Of a stretch of 64,000 nt of DNA, positions 1 to 12,133 are shown in pieces. The notes under the pieces were generated by a model, which saw nothing but the letters and a program-made list of their open reading frames with translations, ran no database searches and was not told the DNA's origin. Every line of letters begins with the position of its first letter. Position 1 is the first letter of the stretch. Source of the DNA: Platycnemis pennipes (Eukaryota; Arthropoda; Insecta; Odonata; Platycnemididae); assembly GCA_933228895.1 (NCBI GenBank), contig OW121847.1:82501656-82565655 (forward strand), given 5' to 3'. Made by a program: the position numbers and the translations under genes.

Positions 1-1000
1 CAGTTTTTCCCTGAAACTCCGTAGTATTGAACTGTGCTATATCATTACTTACAGAAATGGCACACTAATAAAACTATGCAAAAAAAAGGAAAAACTTCCA
101 TTTTTATTCTCAGACCTTTTCAAAATTCATGATTTATTCATACAGTTTCTTAAGAATCTATGTTTGTAAGAATCGAGGTCATATCACGGCTTGCAAACGT
201 CATTCAGTTAAACTTGATCTGAATTGATCATTTCATTACCAATTTTCGCAGAATTGAATGAGAATGAAATATTTCTATGGCAATTATAGTTTTAATATTC
301 ACAACAATATTTCACTTATCTTATGTTATGCAACTTACATTTCATATGAGACATTTTGGAATTCATATTCCACAGGTGCATTATATCATAGAGCTAATGA
401 ACTTTTTTGTGGCAAATAACACGTTTTCTCCCGTCCAGGCAAATCAGGGAGTCATCCGGGTAACTAATAGGAAGGATATGAGTGAGTACTATCCGCGAAT
501 ACTCGAATACTACAATGTATTCGATGTTCGAGACTCCTAATAATTATGCTGAAAGAATTCGATACTCAATGTCTCGAATAAGTATGCTAATTACTTGTTA
601 TTGTCGTGTTCATGAACGACATCATATTTATTCAAAACTGGACAGAACATGATGCATTAATACTTTATGCTCACTTGTTTACTGTATATAAAAGTTAATG
701 TATTCAAGTACATACTTTGTAGAAAAATATTTTATTATATAGGTATTTGACATTTTAAAACCGTAATATTTTTTTTATTTAATCAACTTGTAGCTTTTCA
801 CATCAACAGACAGCAAATTAATTAGCAGAATAACATTTAGCATGTCAAATTCAAGTCTAGTATTCGATGTTTTCGAAATTCAAGGTATTCGAGTCATGAC
901 TTAATATTTGAAAACAAGGAATACGCTGTTCTACCCATCTCTACTGCAACATGTCATGCACAAGCCATGTTTTACTCGTTAGGAATCTTTATGCATGGGA
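1..1000. other. AT-rich DNA without a recognised gene
   Basis: No recognisable coding sequence. The only open frame of any length (277-540, 87 codons) has no domain I know. From about 490 to 900 the words ATTCGA and TCGAAT recur many times on both strands, including a short dyad around 505-530, so part of this may be an old repeat. Nothing more can be supported. Confidence 0.4.
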
Positions 1001-2827
1001 TTCAAGGGGCCGCCATCTTCAATTTTATTCATAGATTTTATACAGAGATATAGGGAAATATGGCGCCTGGCTTTACTATGGGTGATTATGGTAATGAGCG
1101 CGGTGATCAAGACATTAGCGAATTTCCAAACTCAACAAATGAAATGTAACCAATTTTATTGTTAGTCGTCGCGGTTGGGAAACGCGAGTGAGTTAATTTT
1201 AGCCGAACGTAAACAATGAGTTCGCTATATAACGGGGAGAAGAGAGCGACACGGTGTGATCGAGGTCAACAATCTGTCCGTGGGAGCTGAATCCACGTCG
1301 GGTTGTTATCTAAAATATTCTAAGGACAAGATTGCGGAATTGCAGCCGAATAGGGACGCGGTGCAGGTCTTCAACCACCTAGGCGGAGAAATCGGGGTTG
1401 CAGACGGAGGCAGCGATCTCAACTTGAAGGATACAGCCGAGGACTCCCCAGAGCGCACTCGAGGAATTAAGTAGTCCACTCCTCAATAAACATTGTATGT
1501 ACTAAATTTTAAGAGGGTATATGATTGTATTTGAGTGTCAAGTGAATAGTGAAGTGGCTCTGAAATATATATATATAGTGTTCTATGGCCTGTCTGTTTA
1601 AAGTGAGAGCCTGAAGAAGGAAGAAAGTGATTGTGTATTTATAATATTAGAAGGGTAATATTGTGTTGTGATATATGTGAATGACATCAGAAAGGAGGTG
1701 ACGTAAGGTGAACAGTGTAATATCTATGTGTATTCAATTGAGCTAGTCGAGGAATTAAATTACTCTTGATAATTTGAGAGGTAACGAGTTTAATTACCAG
1801 CAACCGGGCGGTAATAACATTAACAACTAAAATAAAGAAAACTAAGGTATTACACTGCCTTATATACTTTTTGAGAAAAAGAGGAGACAAGGCTTAACAT
1901 TGAGACGGGTGACATACAGAGGAATCTCCGTAGAGAGAGTTTTTCAGAAATATTTTATCATCTGCCAAATATATCCATATTTTTCTTATCCAAACGGCCA
2001 ATGACCAGTTTTTCACCCTAAAAGCACACTATGTTTTGACTAAGCTAGTTACATTCAATCTCCACCTTACCCAAACGCTGATTGAAAAAATCCTTTTTCC
2101 TGCAGAAGGCACGCCACCCCTCTGGGTTTAGCCATTTGCTGTCGGTTAACAGCAATGATCAACGACTTTCAAAATCGGAGTTCATTTTCCCAGTTTATAT
2201 TCCAACAGTATATTGCTACTTTTGCAATTTCCATGCATTAACCGTTTATCCTCGTTTTTCGTTATTTCGTTCTGTTTTTCTCTTTTATTTGGTGTATATC
2301 TTCCAAATGTCTCTTTTTCAGAACGGCAGAACTTTTATAACAATATATTAAAGTTAGAAGTGAAAGTACAAGGTTAACAAGAGTTTCATTAAAACTCTAT
2401 TTCAAGGATAAAAGTTCTTTGAATACTTAAATAGAGTGAGATATCGCAAATTACTTGAATGGAATCACAAATGTTATTCTCATATACTTTGAAATCAAAT
2501 GAAACGCATACTGATCTTATATTCGAACCAATCACGTAAATATAAAACTTCTCACCGGGTAAAATAGTTTCAACATGCGTTCAAAATACTTTGTATCGTG
2601 TAAAATGATTTCAACAATTTCCCACTCTAGGGAACAGTGAACTTTTTCGGAATTTAAGTCTCTATAGCGTGTACCACTCTGAACCCAATGAACTTTATCA
2701 AGCATGAATACTCGTTCCGTTTCTATAAAATTTTACCTTTAATTTAAAAAAGGAAAAAATAGCATACCAAGCAAACAAACAGCTTCGGCGCATTTTCACG
2801 TTTTTGAGATTCATCCACGGAGTGGCT
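1001..2827. other. Unrecognised DNA with one short open frame
   Basis: A 72-codon frame lies on the + strand at 1256-1474 and is followed by an AATAAA-type signal near 1484. It begins at a GTG in the frame I was given and has no domain I recognise. It is richer in G and C than its flanks. It could be a terminal exon, part of a retroelement leader, or chance. A short TA microsatellite lies near 1567-1577. The rest to 2827 is AT-rich with no visible feature. Confidence 0.3.
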
Positions 2828-3850
2828 TGCCATTTCATAAATTAAATTTGCGACGAAACTGCCGGACGGGAAGGAGAAAACAGTCGGTCCTGCCACTTCC
2901 TCGAATGCACACGGGCGTCAGAATTTTTATCAACACCCCATCGCCTACATCATGCCGATCTTTCGCCGCACTGTGAAACGCAGGTGAGTCGCGAAAGGAG
3001 CAAGGAGGAAAAAAAAGAAAGAAAGAGGAGAGGTGGGCGGAGGGGAGCGTGGTGGCACTTCCATCCGCGCAGATTAAAGGAAGGGAGAGTCGTCGATGGA
3101 GTTGGTTGGGAAAGAAACGCAAAGTGAATCGAAAGGAGCCTTGCTCCATCCCTCTCACTTCTCCGGGGATTTGCCCGAGGCGCAGCTCTCTCCTTCCTCC
3201 CCTGGTCTGCACACGAGCCCTCCCACTCCTCCCCCGCACCCTTGCGGTATCTCTCTCCCGCTGGTCGCATAAACAAAGCATTAGCGCGGGCCCACGTTCC
3301 ACCCTTACCCATTCCAAAAACCTTTGCCTTCTCTCCCTCTCTCTCTCCCTGTCTCTTTAACGTCACCACCTTAATCTGTTGTCGTATTCCTTGGCGGCGT
3401 ATCGACTGGGAACTTTGCCAAATACGCACCCTTTGTTGCCTGTCGCGATTCCCGATCATTTCTTTTATTTCCCTTCCTCGTTTCATGCTTCAACCCTCCT
3501 TTCCCATTCTATTCCTTCCACCCCTCGCACCGCATTTCGGTCCCTAGCCCACCGAGTTCGCGGGAAACGGACCCACGGACTCCTTCGCGACAAATAAACC
3601 AATTTGAGTGCTCCTGTCGCTGGAGAGCTCTGCTTCGCCCTTCCCTGCTCGCTCAGGGTTGTGGACTGAAAAAGAAAACCGCCCTCGCAGCAAAACTCCC
3701 ACTCAGCCTTATCCCAGGATACGTTCTCGCGAGAAAGAGAAGAAAATAAAAATTACCTCTCGGGAGCGGGAGAGTATTTTGAACGCGTCCTCGAGCGCCC
3801 TATCCTTGCCGAGTTGCCGCTATAGACGTTTTGAGAGACGTCCTCGTTAA
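2828..3850. other. GC-rich, pyrimidine-rich island
   Basis: The base composition changes sharply here. The + strand carries CT-rich runs and many CG dinucleotides, while the flanks are AT-rich. Overlapping open frames exist on both strands (for example 2835-3317 minus, 2950-3486 minus, 3049-3360 plus). That is expected where GC-rich sequence lacks stop codons, and their translations are low-complexity Ser/Pro/Arg/Leu. I see no domain. It may be an unmethylated CpG island near a promoter or first exon, or an old GC-rich repeat. The sequence alone does not decide. Confidence 0.45.
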
Positions 3851-5989
3851 AAATATTCGAAAATGTGCTGCAAACTGCTGTCTATTCACTGTGAATGTTT
3901 CTCCAGCTTCGTTTGAAAAAGGCCTACGAAGGTCTTGATGAAAGCTTCCTAGGTACATAACTTTGAATCAGGAATGTCGGAACATCTCACATGAAACGAC
4001 GCTTCAATTCCGTAATTTGACTAATGTCAACATGCATATAAAGCAGAAAACTAGTAGCTCATGATAGAAATCATCAAGGTTCACTCAGAAAGAAAAAGAT
4101 ATGAGTCGATAGCCTTATTTCCAACCTGTACTGGAGACAATTAATAATAATTAAAAATAATTATTACAATATTGATCTTTCTCTCTGGTAAAATAGTGCC
4201 CTCCACTCCTCTTTCAGGTAGTTTTCATTGAAAATGAGTAATTCATCTAAATATCACTGTCGGTCATTGAGGAATCGGGCAAGAAGTTTGTCTCTGATGA
4301 GTATTATTAATACCTGAGCCGTCTGTAATTGCCACAGTATCTTAATATATACTTGCGGTTAAAGCTAATCAATACATAAGACTCTAAATTGTCGTAACTG
4401 AAGGTGGTGTCTTAGTAATAAATCAAGCTGTAGTAATATCGGAATGAAAAAACTTTGTGTGGCAATTTGAAGCAATTTCACAAAGTTACGCCTCAAACCA
4501 TTCAATTTATCTGTAGTAATAGGTGACATTTAAGAATATAGATACATATTAAATAAATAAATTGGTTTCATTTATCGGTCGATACCGACTCGAGACCGAC
4601 TGACCGCACTGGAATCCCTGAAGACCACGCAAGGTAATACAAAAGAACTCGAAGTTCACGCACAAGTAGTCACTAAGCAACTCCTATTGAAATTACGTGG
4701 AAAAATACGTCCTGCTCAAAAATATAATCCGAATAGTCAAGCTATTTCTGCTCTGCAAGAGCATTAGGAGAGGCCGGGAGGGGAATTGTAAATCACTTAA
4801 CACTCTCGGCCTTTTGGTGCGCTGTGAATAGCTAGAGGATAATGCGATTATGCTCCCTTTGAGGCAATCTGGCAGTTGAAGGAAGTGCACTCATGTCAGC
4901 AGGCTAGAAGAGCAGACGCCAAGCAACGCATGAAACTCTCCTTCGCAGCGTTGGACGATGATTCCGTCACTCGCACGTGAAATGGGAAGAAACGCAAGTC
5001 AAGGAAGGTTGCTTACAGAAGTCTGCACAAGCTTCCCTGAAGCCTGGGTCTAACCCCTTCTTAAGTGGACTGGTTTCCATTTCATGGAATTGTTTGGTCT
5101 ACGATGTATCTCAAGAAGGCTCAAGCCAAACAATATGAACCTCCATTACCTACAGTTGTATATATTTTTCCATTAAATTTTTCAGGAATTATAAGGTTAT
5201 ATATTTAATAATATATTACTGTAGGTAAGTAGGTAATATATTAATCCCGAGAGGCTAAAAATTCATTTTTTAACGCGCACAATTAAGGACATTAACAGAT
5301 TAAGAGGAAGATACTACGAGAAATTAGAGCAGGAACTACAAATTTTTAGTACATACTCTAGTACGTTTTTAGCCTGCGTAAAGATAAGTGTAGGTTTAAT
5401 TTTCTTTCGTATAACGGAAAAATACTCGAATATTTGTTTATGAAGGGGATATAACTGCCCCTGTAGATTGAAGGTAAAACAGAAGTTGTGTACGTAACAT
5501 CATTTCATCTTAAGTTTCATTTATTCCTCACTCAGCATGGAGACGTGACAATGAGATTCAAGGCACTGTATCAATTCAAAAATATAATTGAGAAATTCAA
5601 CGCAATGATCTTCCAAAATTTCACCGTAGGAATCTGAGATGGGATATTGAATAGAAGAACTAACTCCGGTAGCCATCACATTCCAGAATTGGCATCAATG
5701 GGTCACTTACCCAGTAGCTGGGCAACAAAAGTTGGTAGAAACGCCAGATTCAGATTGTTTGGGTGAAGATTTACACAAGCATCAAAATTTATGCAAATGA
5801 ATAAATTAGAGGCAATTTTTGGGGTTGGTAAGGATAAAATTACTCCCTCCTCCACAACCAATATATTTTCCTTATCACTTCAGATGAAATTGATAGTGTG
5901 CAAAGTAAACTGAGCGTAGTCAGTACATGTTGGGGAAAATTTTCAAATGCTTTAGAACACGTATGTATGATTTGCTTAGCTGCATTGAC
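3851..5989. other. AT-rich DNA, nothing recognised
   Basis: No coding region, RNA gene or repeat that I can support. The open frames are short and without family resemblance. Confidence 0.4.
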
Positions 5990-6115
5990 ACTGTAAAAGC
6001 TGAGGCAAAAGAAAGAATTCATTATTTTGGTTCCATGTTTATTTTGGATGAAGGTAAAGTAGATGACAAAGAGCGGACAAAGTTATGCATATCGATCAAA
6101 AGTATACTGTAGTCC
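5990..6115 (+). pseudogene. Possible LINE reverse-transcriptase scrap
   Basis: Seen: part of a 61-codon + frame (5927-6112) reads HYFGSMF, then a Gly-Lys-Val-Asp-Asp segment, then ERTKL. Known: the connection region after the polymerase motifs in many non-LTR reverse transcriptases reads roughly F-x-Y-L-G-S followed by a D-G-x-x-x-x-E-I-R pattern. The match is short and nothing upstream or downstream extends it clearly, so this is a weak call. If right, it is a deeply decayed fragment with no function. Confidence 0.3.
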
Positions 6116-9100
6116 GCGACAAACGGGTACTGTTCCGCAATGGCCAAGCAAAACCCACTCATTGTCAGATCAACACATCAAGCAGAGCAGCTGATATTCG
6201 GATGAATGCACAATTACCACATGGGTGGTAAGGAGTTAAATAGACCTCGGCATGAATAGAGTTCAGAAAAAGTATGCGAAAATAAAACCATTGCACATTT
6301 TCCCCTTATTTTCACATTGATTGTAGATCTTAATATATAGATAGCCATAATTCACTTCAACTACTCTTCTTCTAATTGCGCAAAAAGCCGCTTCCTCACC
6401 TACAATGTTATTAAGTTCAACTGTTATCTCTATAGTAGTTAAGATACGATAGGAGAATCAAAACTCAAGACCTTGAATTTCCGATTGAATACCATCATTT
6501 AAAATTTGATCAAAATTATTTTCATAAGCCACCTATTTCCTTCGGAAAAGAGAAACATTTTTTGCAGCAAATGCGAGTCAATGTGTTTAAATTGGTCATC
6601 TGATAAACGGAGCAAGCCACCAGAGAATTAAAAATCATTTCGAACATTCCGTAGAATAAAAGGAGGTGCAGATGGTGCATCTCTTATTTATCACGTATCG
6701 CTTCGGTTATGAGGATTGGCTGAAGTAAGCAATTGGATAAATGAATCGATTTAGCCATGATTCTCCCTATTTTACCCTTTCTTCCTCAGATACCGCACGT
6801 CTATAGTCTCTTCTCGATCGCGAACACTCCACCAACTTCCATGAGCTAGTTCTAGGAATCTCATTGTTCAAAATGCCAGCAAAAAGCTTTAGAAGCTTTC
6901 CATCTCCATTCACGGCTTTCTTTAATTATTATGACAGTGTACCTATATTATAATTATATATTGATAATTATACTAAAATTATTAGTTACTTACTTATTGC
7001 TGTGATTTACAATCTGCTTACCTCTTCCCGCCCAGATCAATCTTGAAAAATGCAACAATTCATAAAAACTCTCCCGATGAGCTACATAAGATAATTATCA
7101 AAACAAAAGGAATGAGATATGTTTTTATCTTGCAAAGATTATCAATGGAAGAGATGCTTGAAGATCTAAAGCGTGGGTGCTTTACCCTAGACCAGTTATT
7201 TTCTCAAAAGAATTCGAAAGTGGGTAGAATGTAACGTTTTTGAAGCTTAAACAACCATTTTCTGCAGTCTCGGACCATTACCCTGGGTAGAAAGGGGAGT
7301 CCTATACAAGGGAGCAAAAGAACGGCGAAAATAATGCCCACTGCATCTGTGGCCACCCGCTTCAACACGCTCCTAAGGTAATCATTCTCTATTTGCGGGG
7401 TTCCCGTAGGCACATCAATAGACCATTATTTCGCCCCCTCTCATACCATTACCCAATGAAATCTTTCAAGGGCATTCGAATCTTTCGTGACACCACACGT
7501 TGCCGAGCGCAAAATAAGACCAAGGAAATTCTTTCCTGTACAAAATTAACCACACCTCCACCCGGGACTCTCGCCTGTGAATTGCGTTCTAAGGAGTGAA
7601 CTTTATTTTTCAGCCGAATACATGAAAATTGCGAACCACCAATGAAGCATGATACTTTTTTTAACATTCGAAGAAAAGGAAAATAACAGTATTTTGCGAT
7701 GTAAATAAATGAATCGTGAATAGGTAAAATGTTATTCTCGCTGTTAGTAGGTACGTTCTTCAACTTTAGTCATTTGATTGTGAATAGGATGTATTTGATA
7801 GGTGATCCACCGGTGAAGAAGGAAATATTAATTAATAAACGATTATATGCACTCCTTGTCTATGTATATATCATGATAAATTACCAGAGCACATCAATCA
7901 TAATTTAGGGAACGATTTAAAAAAATATGCGGTCGATACGACAAATTTTTCACTAATTTAAACCCTTGCTGAAATAAGAATTTTCACATCGGTTAATATT
8001 CTTCCCACAAGTGTTAAAAATTTCAGTGCAAAATACTAGCAATATTCACCGGAATTATTTTCAATTTCAGCCATGTAAACCCTATTAAATTAATATTTTG
8101 AATAATATTCTGCTCATATAATCATGGGATTTTCTCATGCTTGTACAGAGTTCTAAATAGTACATCTCATAGGATGTACGGCGAAGCATCTGCATCGTCA
8201 TTTTAGCAAACTCATTGAATTATATATACATCTTAGATAGTTCAGTTTCTTTGTAACCTTGGGCTAGTTGTCTGATGGACCAATAGACCCGCATTCGTCA
8301 CGGAGAAAATATTGGTGACATTACCGCTACGTATCACCAACCTTTTTGTAATGCTAACATTAAAGAGAGAAAAATAAATCAAGGAATCACGCAAGTTTAG
8401 ATGAGATATTAAAATATATTACTTTTTAAATGGACATCATTCTCAGAAAAGGGGGGTATTTTGACATTGCGACTGTTTTTGCTCTCACTCTTTGCTAAAG
8501 CAGTTGAAGCCGATGGATCAAGGGCAACTGATCTGGAGATAAGCACGCACAACATTCTTTCCCCCTCGAAAGCCGTTCAGTCCACAAAAGCTTGTTGACA
8601 TTAACTGAAAATATGCATTTATAGCACTCAGCCCTCTTAGCATGTTTACATCTACTCACAGACAAAATAAACATTGCAAAATAAAAAAGTTAAATAGAAA
8701 TAACTCTTTGCAATACGGATTAGTAAAACAAGAGAGTTGTTCAATAACTGTAAAACTGATTGAACACACGAGATGAAGCATTCTGTATAAATGATCATTG
8801 CGGGTTTTGGAAAGATTCAAACCGGGTCAGTTAAATGAGCTCTCAAAGCACACCCAAGGGCTCTGAGATGACATGTAATACTAATACCGCCACAGTCAAC
8901 CAACTAACGCAACAGCTCAATGCTAACCACTCTTGTCCATCGACTCTTAAGTTTCCTTAAAGACACGCATCCGTAATGCGATAATAGAAGACTCATTCTC
9001 GTATTTTAATTCTCAATAACTCAAAAATTTAAGAGAGAAAGAAAGAAGAAGCCGGCGTTGCGAATGTATTAATCGGGCGTTGCGCACATGATGGGATACA

Positions 9101-10780
9101 AGAAAGTTTACTACCTTTCCAGAAATCATATGTATAGTAAGTACAACGAAGTTTGACACAACAAGGCGCTGGTGAAGAAACCCAGTGTATTCTCACGGAA
9201 GTGCATGTAAGCTCAGGAATGGAAGTGGTTGTGGCGTGTTGGCTTGAGGGAAATATAGGGAGATGGAGGGAGAGAAGTTGCTAGTAAAGAGAGATAATGG
9301 TTAAAAGATGCACCTTTCGCACAGGTTCTTGTTCCATCTCAATACTTTAGAACCTTAATTAAGTTAAGTAATTTTTTTCGATTAAGATTCACGGTCTATT
9401 ACATTGCCATGGTAAGAGTACCTAAACTTTAATGCTTTATACTTCGCCAAATTATTAATCATTAAAATGAATTTTCAGCGAGCTTCATGAAGTTATTATT
9501 AAATTGTGGAGATTAAAAACTGGTCGAGGAAAACTTTAGTTCTAAAACATTATGCAATCTAGTGTATCTTACGTTCCTGGAACAATTTTGGAGCTCCAAA
9601 ACCGTTCAATATGGAGGGAGTCGAATGGTATCCAATTTCCTAAACTTGAATAATAAACTTGAGAAAACTCGCAGAGCATTTAAGAGATCCAGAAATTTGA
9701 AGTAAAGAGGGTATCAGAGCGTCAGCCTACGCCGGAAAGTTTTGACAATCAATTGTATTCTCTGGCGTAAAAAGTTCAAGAATATCTACCTTCAATCAGT
9801 GCGCCTTTTATTAAAATACTTTGCAGATGGATTTTCAATGTAAGGAATCTTACTCAAATCTCCCAAATTCTCAATATTCTACCAGGAATTGCAAAGAAGT
9901 TTCTTGGATACCATGAAATCCTTGAGACGTATAGTGATACTTAGCCTGCGACTCGAATGTCTGATTTTAAAAAGTGTGTATCATTATTACTGCCAACGTA
10001 TCAAATATGTTTTAAGGGTATTGTAAAACTTGAGTCACGAAAGTTTTTAGGAAGAAAAAGGACTTCGTAGGGGCCTTTGGTAACTGATGAATACAAACTT
10101 AGTCACGGACTCTTTAATTTCAAGTCCCCCAGTCTGTATCGTTTGTTTGAGGAAAAATGGTTAAAATAACCATGGTATCATTTCGGGTCTTAAGCCAAGA
10201 TTGACTGGATAAACAGTAATACTGGCCATTAGCCCTTTTAATGTATTTATAACTTCCACTAGTTAAACGTTATTAGAATCATAAGAGAAGTTATTAATTA
10301 AATGCAGGAATATTTTTATTATACTTACGTAAATGAGTACGAGTCAAGATTTGGACTTTGATTGGATTGCAAAGTTAGCCTGCAACAAGTAACATTTTTG
10401 TTTACATCGATTTTCGTTTCATTCTTCATCTAACATTACGTATGAAGCTTCCAAATGACTGCCTATTCTGTTATTTTAGACTACATATAAACTGTTGGTT
10501 TACTCATTAATAGTGAACAGAATAAGCTATTGATTAAAACTTCACACGGTGACAAATAAGCTTTTGTTTCATGTCCAATTAAATAGAAAAGGGGTTATAG
10601 GACCCATGACTCAGATAATTTTTACCTCTAATTGCCTTGAGGGCAAGTTTCGCTCAAATCAAGCAGTAAATGGAAAAAGCAACGTGTAGGATGATTACAC
10701 AATTAGGATGGTGAAAGACGATGGGAGGGTCATTACTTTTCCCTACAACACCTCTGCTTTCCCAGAATGGTAGGAGAAAA
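6116..10780. other. AT-rich DNA, nothing recognised
   Basis: Read on both strands without finding a domain, RNA gene, long inverted repeat or tandem array. A 104-codon frame on the minus strand (7449-7763) has no recognisable features and overlaps other frames. Confidence 0.4.
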
Positions 10781-10787
10781 GGTATGA

Positions 10788-10945
10788 ACTTTGCAGTTTC
10801 TCCACTGATGTTTATTAATCACGATAATGGTTTCATGGCAAGGCTACATCATCACCTTGATGTTGTAGCCTTGCTACGATAGTTGCTTGCTAAGAAAGTT
10901 GATACCTTTTTCTCCAACTGTGATAAACTTCCACAAAGTTTTCCC
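10788..10945 (-). mobile_element. Penelope-like element end, degenerate and palindromic
   Basis: On the minus strand this reads a decayed hammerhead-type motif (GTGATGA at 10849-10855, GAAAC at 10830-10834). A tail follows that resembles the ends of the Penelope copies at 11.4 and 61.7 kb (a GTGGA...CAAAGTTCAT pattern). The next 80 bases repeat part of this tail in the opposite orientation (near 10895-10940), and a near-palindrome of about 33 bases lies at 10840-10873. It looks like two Penelope termini head to head. No coding part remains. The assignment rests on resemblance to the neighbouring copies. Confidence 0.5.
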
Positions 10946-11000
10946 TGATGCCGTTTCCCAGAATGATTTGGCTCTCAAAAAAATCAGAAAAATATGTATC

Positions 11001-11363
11001 TTACTGTCGGCGTCAAAATGATGTGCCGCTGAACTTTGAAATTTTATATCTGGATACGTGTTAATTCTAATGCAATGTAATATACATCACTTTAACGGTA
11101 ATTTCATTGCCATTCCAGTTATTATTTAAAATCAATAACAAATTTGAGAATTTAGACAAAACAATGAAATAATTAACTCGGCGCATCGGAAAATTAACAG
11201 TTTTCTCAACTTGATGAACTTTGCCACTCAATATAGGGAAAACTACTACATCTACAGCATTCAGCTTTCATCAAAAGTTGCAAGAATGAATATAGATACT
11301 CGTTCCTATAAGTGCAAACGCATATATATGAAACACATATTTTGTTGTTAATTAACGAAAATG
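11001..11363 (+). repeat. Left inverted-repeat arm, outer part
   Basis: Matches the reverse complement of about 14905-15266. It ends exactly at ATTAACGAAAATG (11351-11363), which recurs at 13072-13084 as the target duplication of the inserted Penelope element. A short frame on the minus strand here (11206-11397) is a by-product. Confidence 0.75.
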
Positions 11364-11400
11364 ATTGAAAATAAGAATGAACTTTGTAATTTTCCACACG

Positions 11401-11453
11401 TTTTTAATAACCAACCGGTTTCAACACTCACGTGTCATCATCAGGGACTAAAA
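11401..11453 (-). ncRNA. Hammerhead ribozyme motif of the Penelope-like element
   Basis: Minus strand. CTGATGA lies at 11444-11438, then one extra T, then stem GACAC (11436-11432), a 4-base loop, GTGTT (11427-11423), then GAAAC (11422-11418). Helix III is minimal: A and C of GAAAC can pair with the following GT across CG, leaving GTT as the cleavage triplet. Helix I is interrupted: CC pairs with GG beside the core and TTTTA with TAAAA further out. Known: Penelope-like elements carry hammerheads with very short helix III. Activity is not shown by sequence alone. Confidence 0.65.
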
Positions 11454-11632
11454 TTTTTTTTGAGCAAGGGAAGGCCTTAAATAGTGCACTGGTGGGGGGG
11501 GGGGGGGTATATCTCTTTAGGAAGGGGAAGGAAATTTGAGGGAACGCTTAGGTATAAACTGGTTGGAGGTTAACATGGAAAGGGAGTGAGGCATGGGGCT
11601 ACATCACAGGGGTAAGACGAATATATTGGAGG

Positions 11633-12133
11633 TTAGGTCAAATAATCACATTGTGGCGAATGATGGGGTATACCAGAGCAAGTGGTCAACGGGGAACATT
11701 TAAAATCCGTCAAATCATTTAAAAGCATAATATCAGGTGAGCATCGTCGTTCTACAATTTCGTATTTCTCTAAAAAGTCAAGTTTAAAACCTTTATCTTG
11801 GACGTGTAAGACTTGAGGTTTGAAGATTCCCCGGTGGCCAGTCTCTAGTAGATGTTTAGCATACATTGAAGTCTCGTCACAGTATCTAACACGCTTCTCA
11901 TGTTCTTTCACTCTGGTCACAAATCTTCTCCCCGTTTGGACCACATACACTGCGTTACAATCACCACACTCTATCACATACACACCACTTTTATGGTCCA
12001 CATCAATTTTGTCTTTGGAATTAAAGAGTAATTTGCTTAGTGTAGTCGGATTATAAAAACAGACCTTAAAAATGTCTTTGGGTAAATGTCTAGCTATTAA
12101 TTGGCTAATATTGCCTAGGAAGGACAGTTTAAA
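11633..12133 (-). pseudogene. GIY-YIG endonuclease domain of the Penelope-like element
   Basis: The C-terminal endonuclease that nicks target DNA for Penelope retrotransposition. The frame shows a GVY segment followed by a Cys-x-x-Cys-like CGDC motif, then VYVVQTGRRF and a TRVKEH helix with Arg and His. This corresponds to the GIY...YIG core with its following Arg. The usual YIG tripeptide reads YVV here, so the copy departs from consensus. It is in the same frame as the reverse transcriptase upstream and is separated from it only by a TAG codon at 12136-12134, so the two were one polyprotein. It ends about 170 bases before the G tract of the 3' region. Confidence 0.85.

Noticed and set aside
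1001..1900. LTR or retroviral leader
   Set aside because: GC-richer frame followed by AATAAA suggested an LTR, but no terminal repeats, primer binding site or gag/pol were found.
11494..11507. G14 run as a G-quadruplex or regulatory site
   Set aside because: A single homopolymer run in retroelement untranslated sequence. It is more likely slippage, and its length may be a sequencing artefact.
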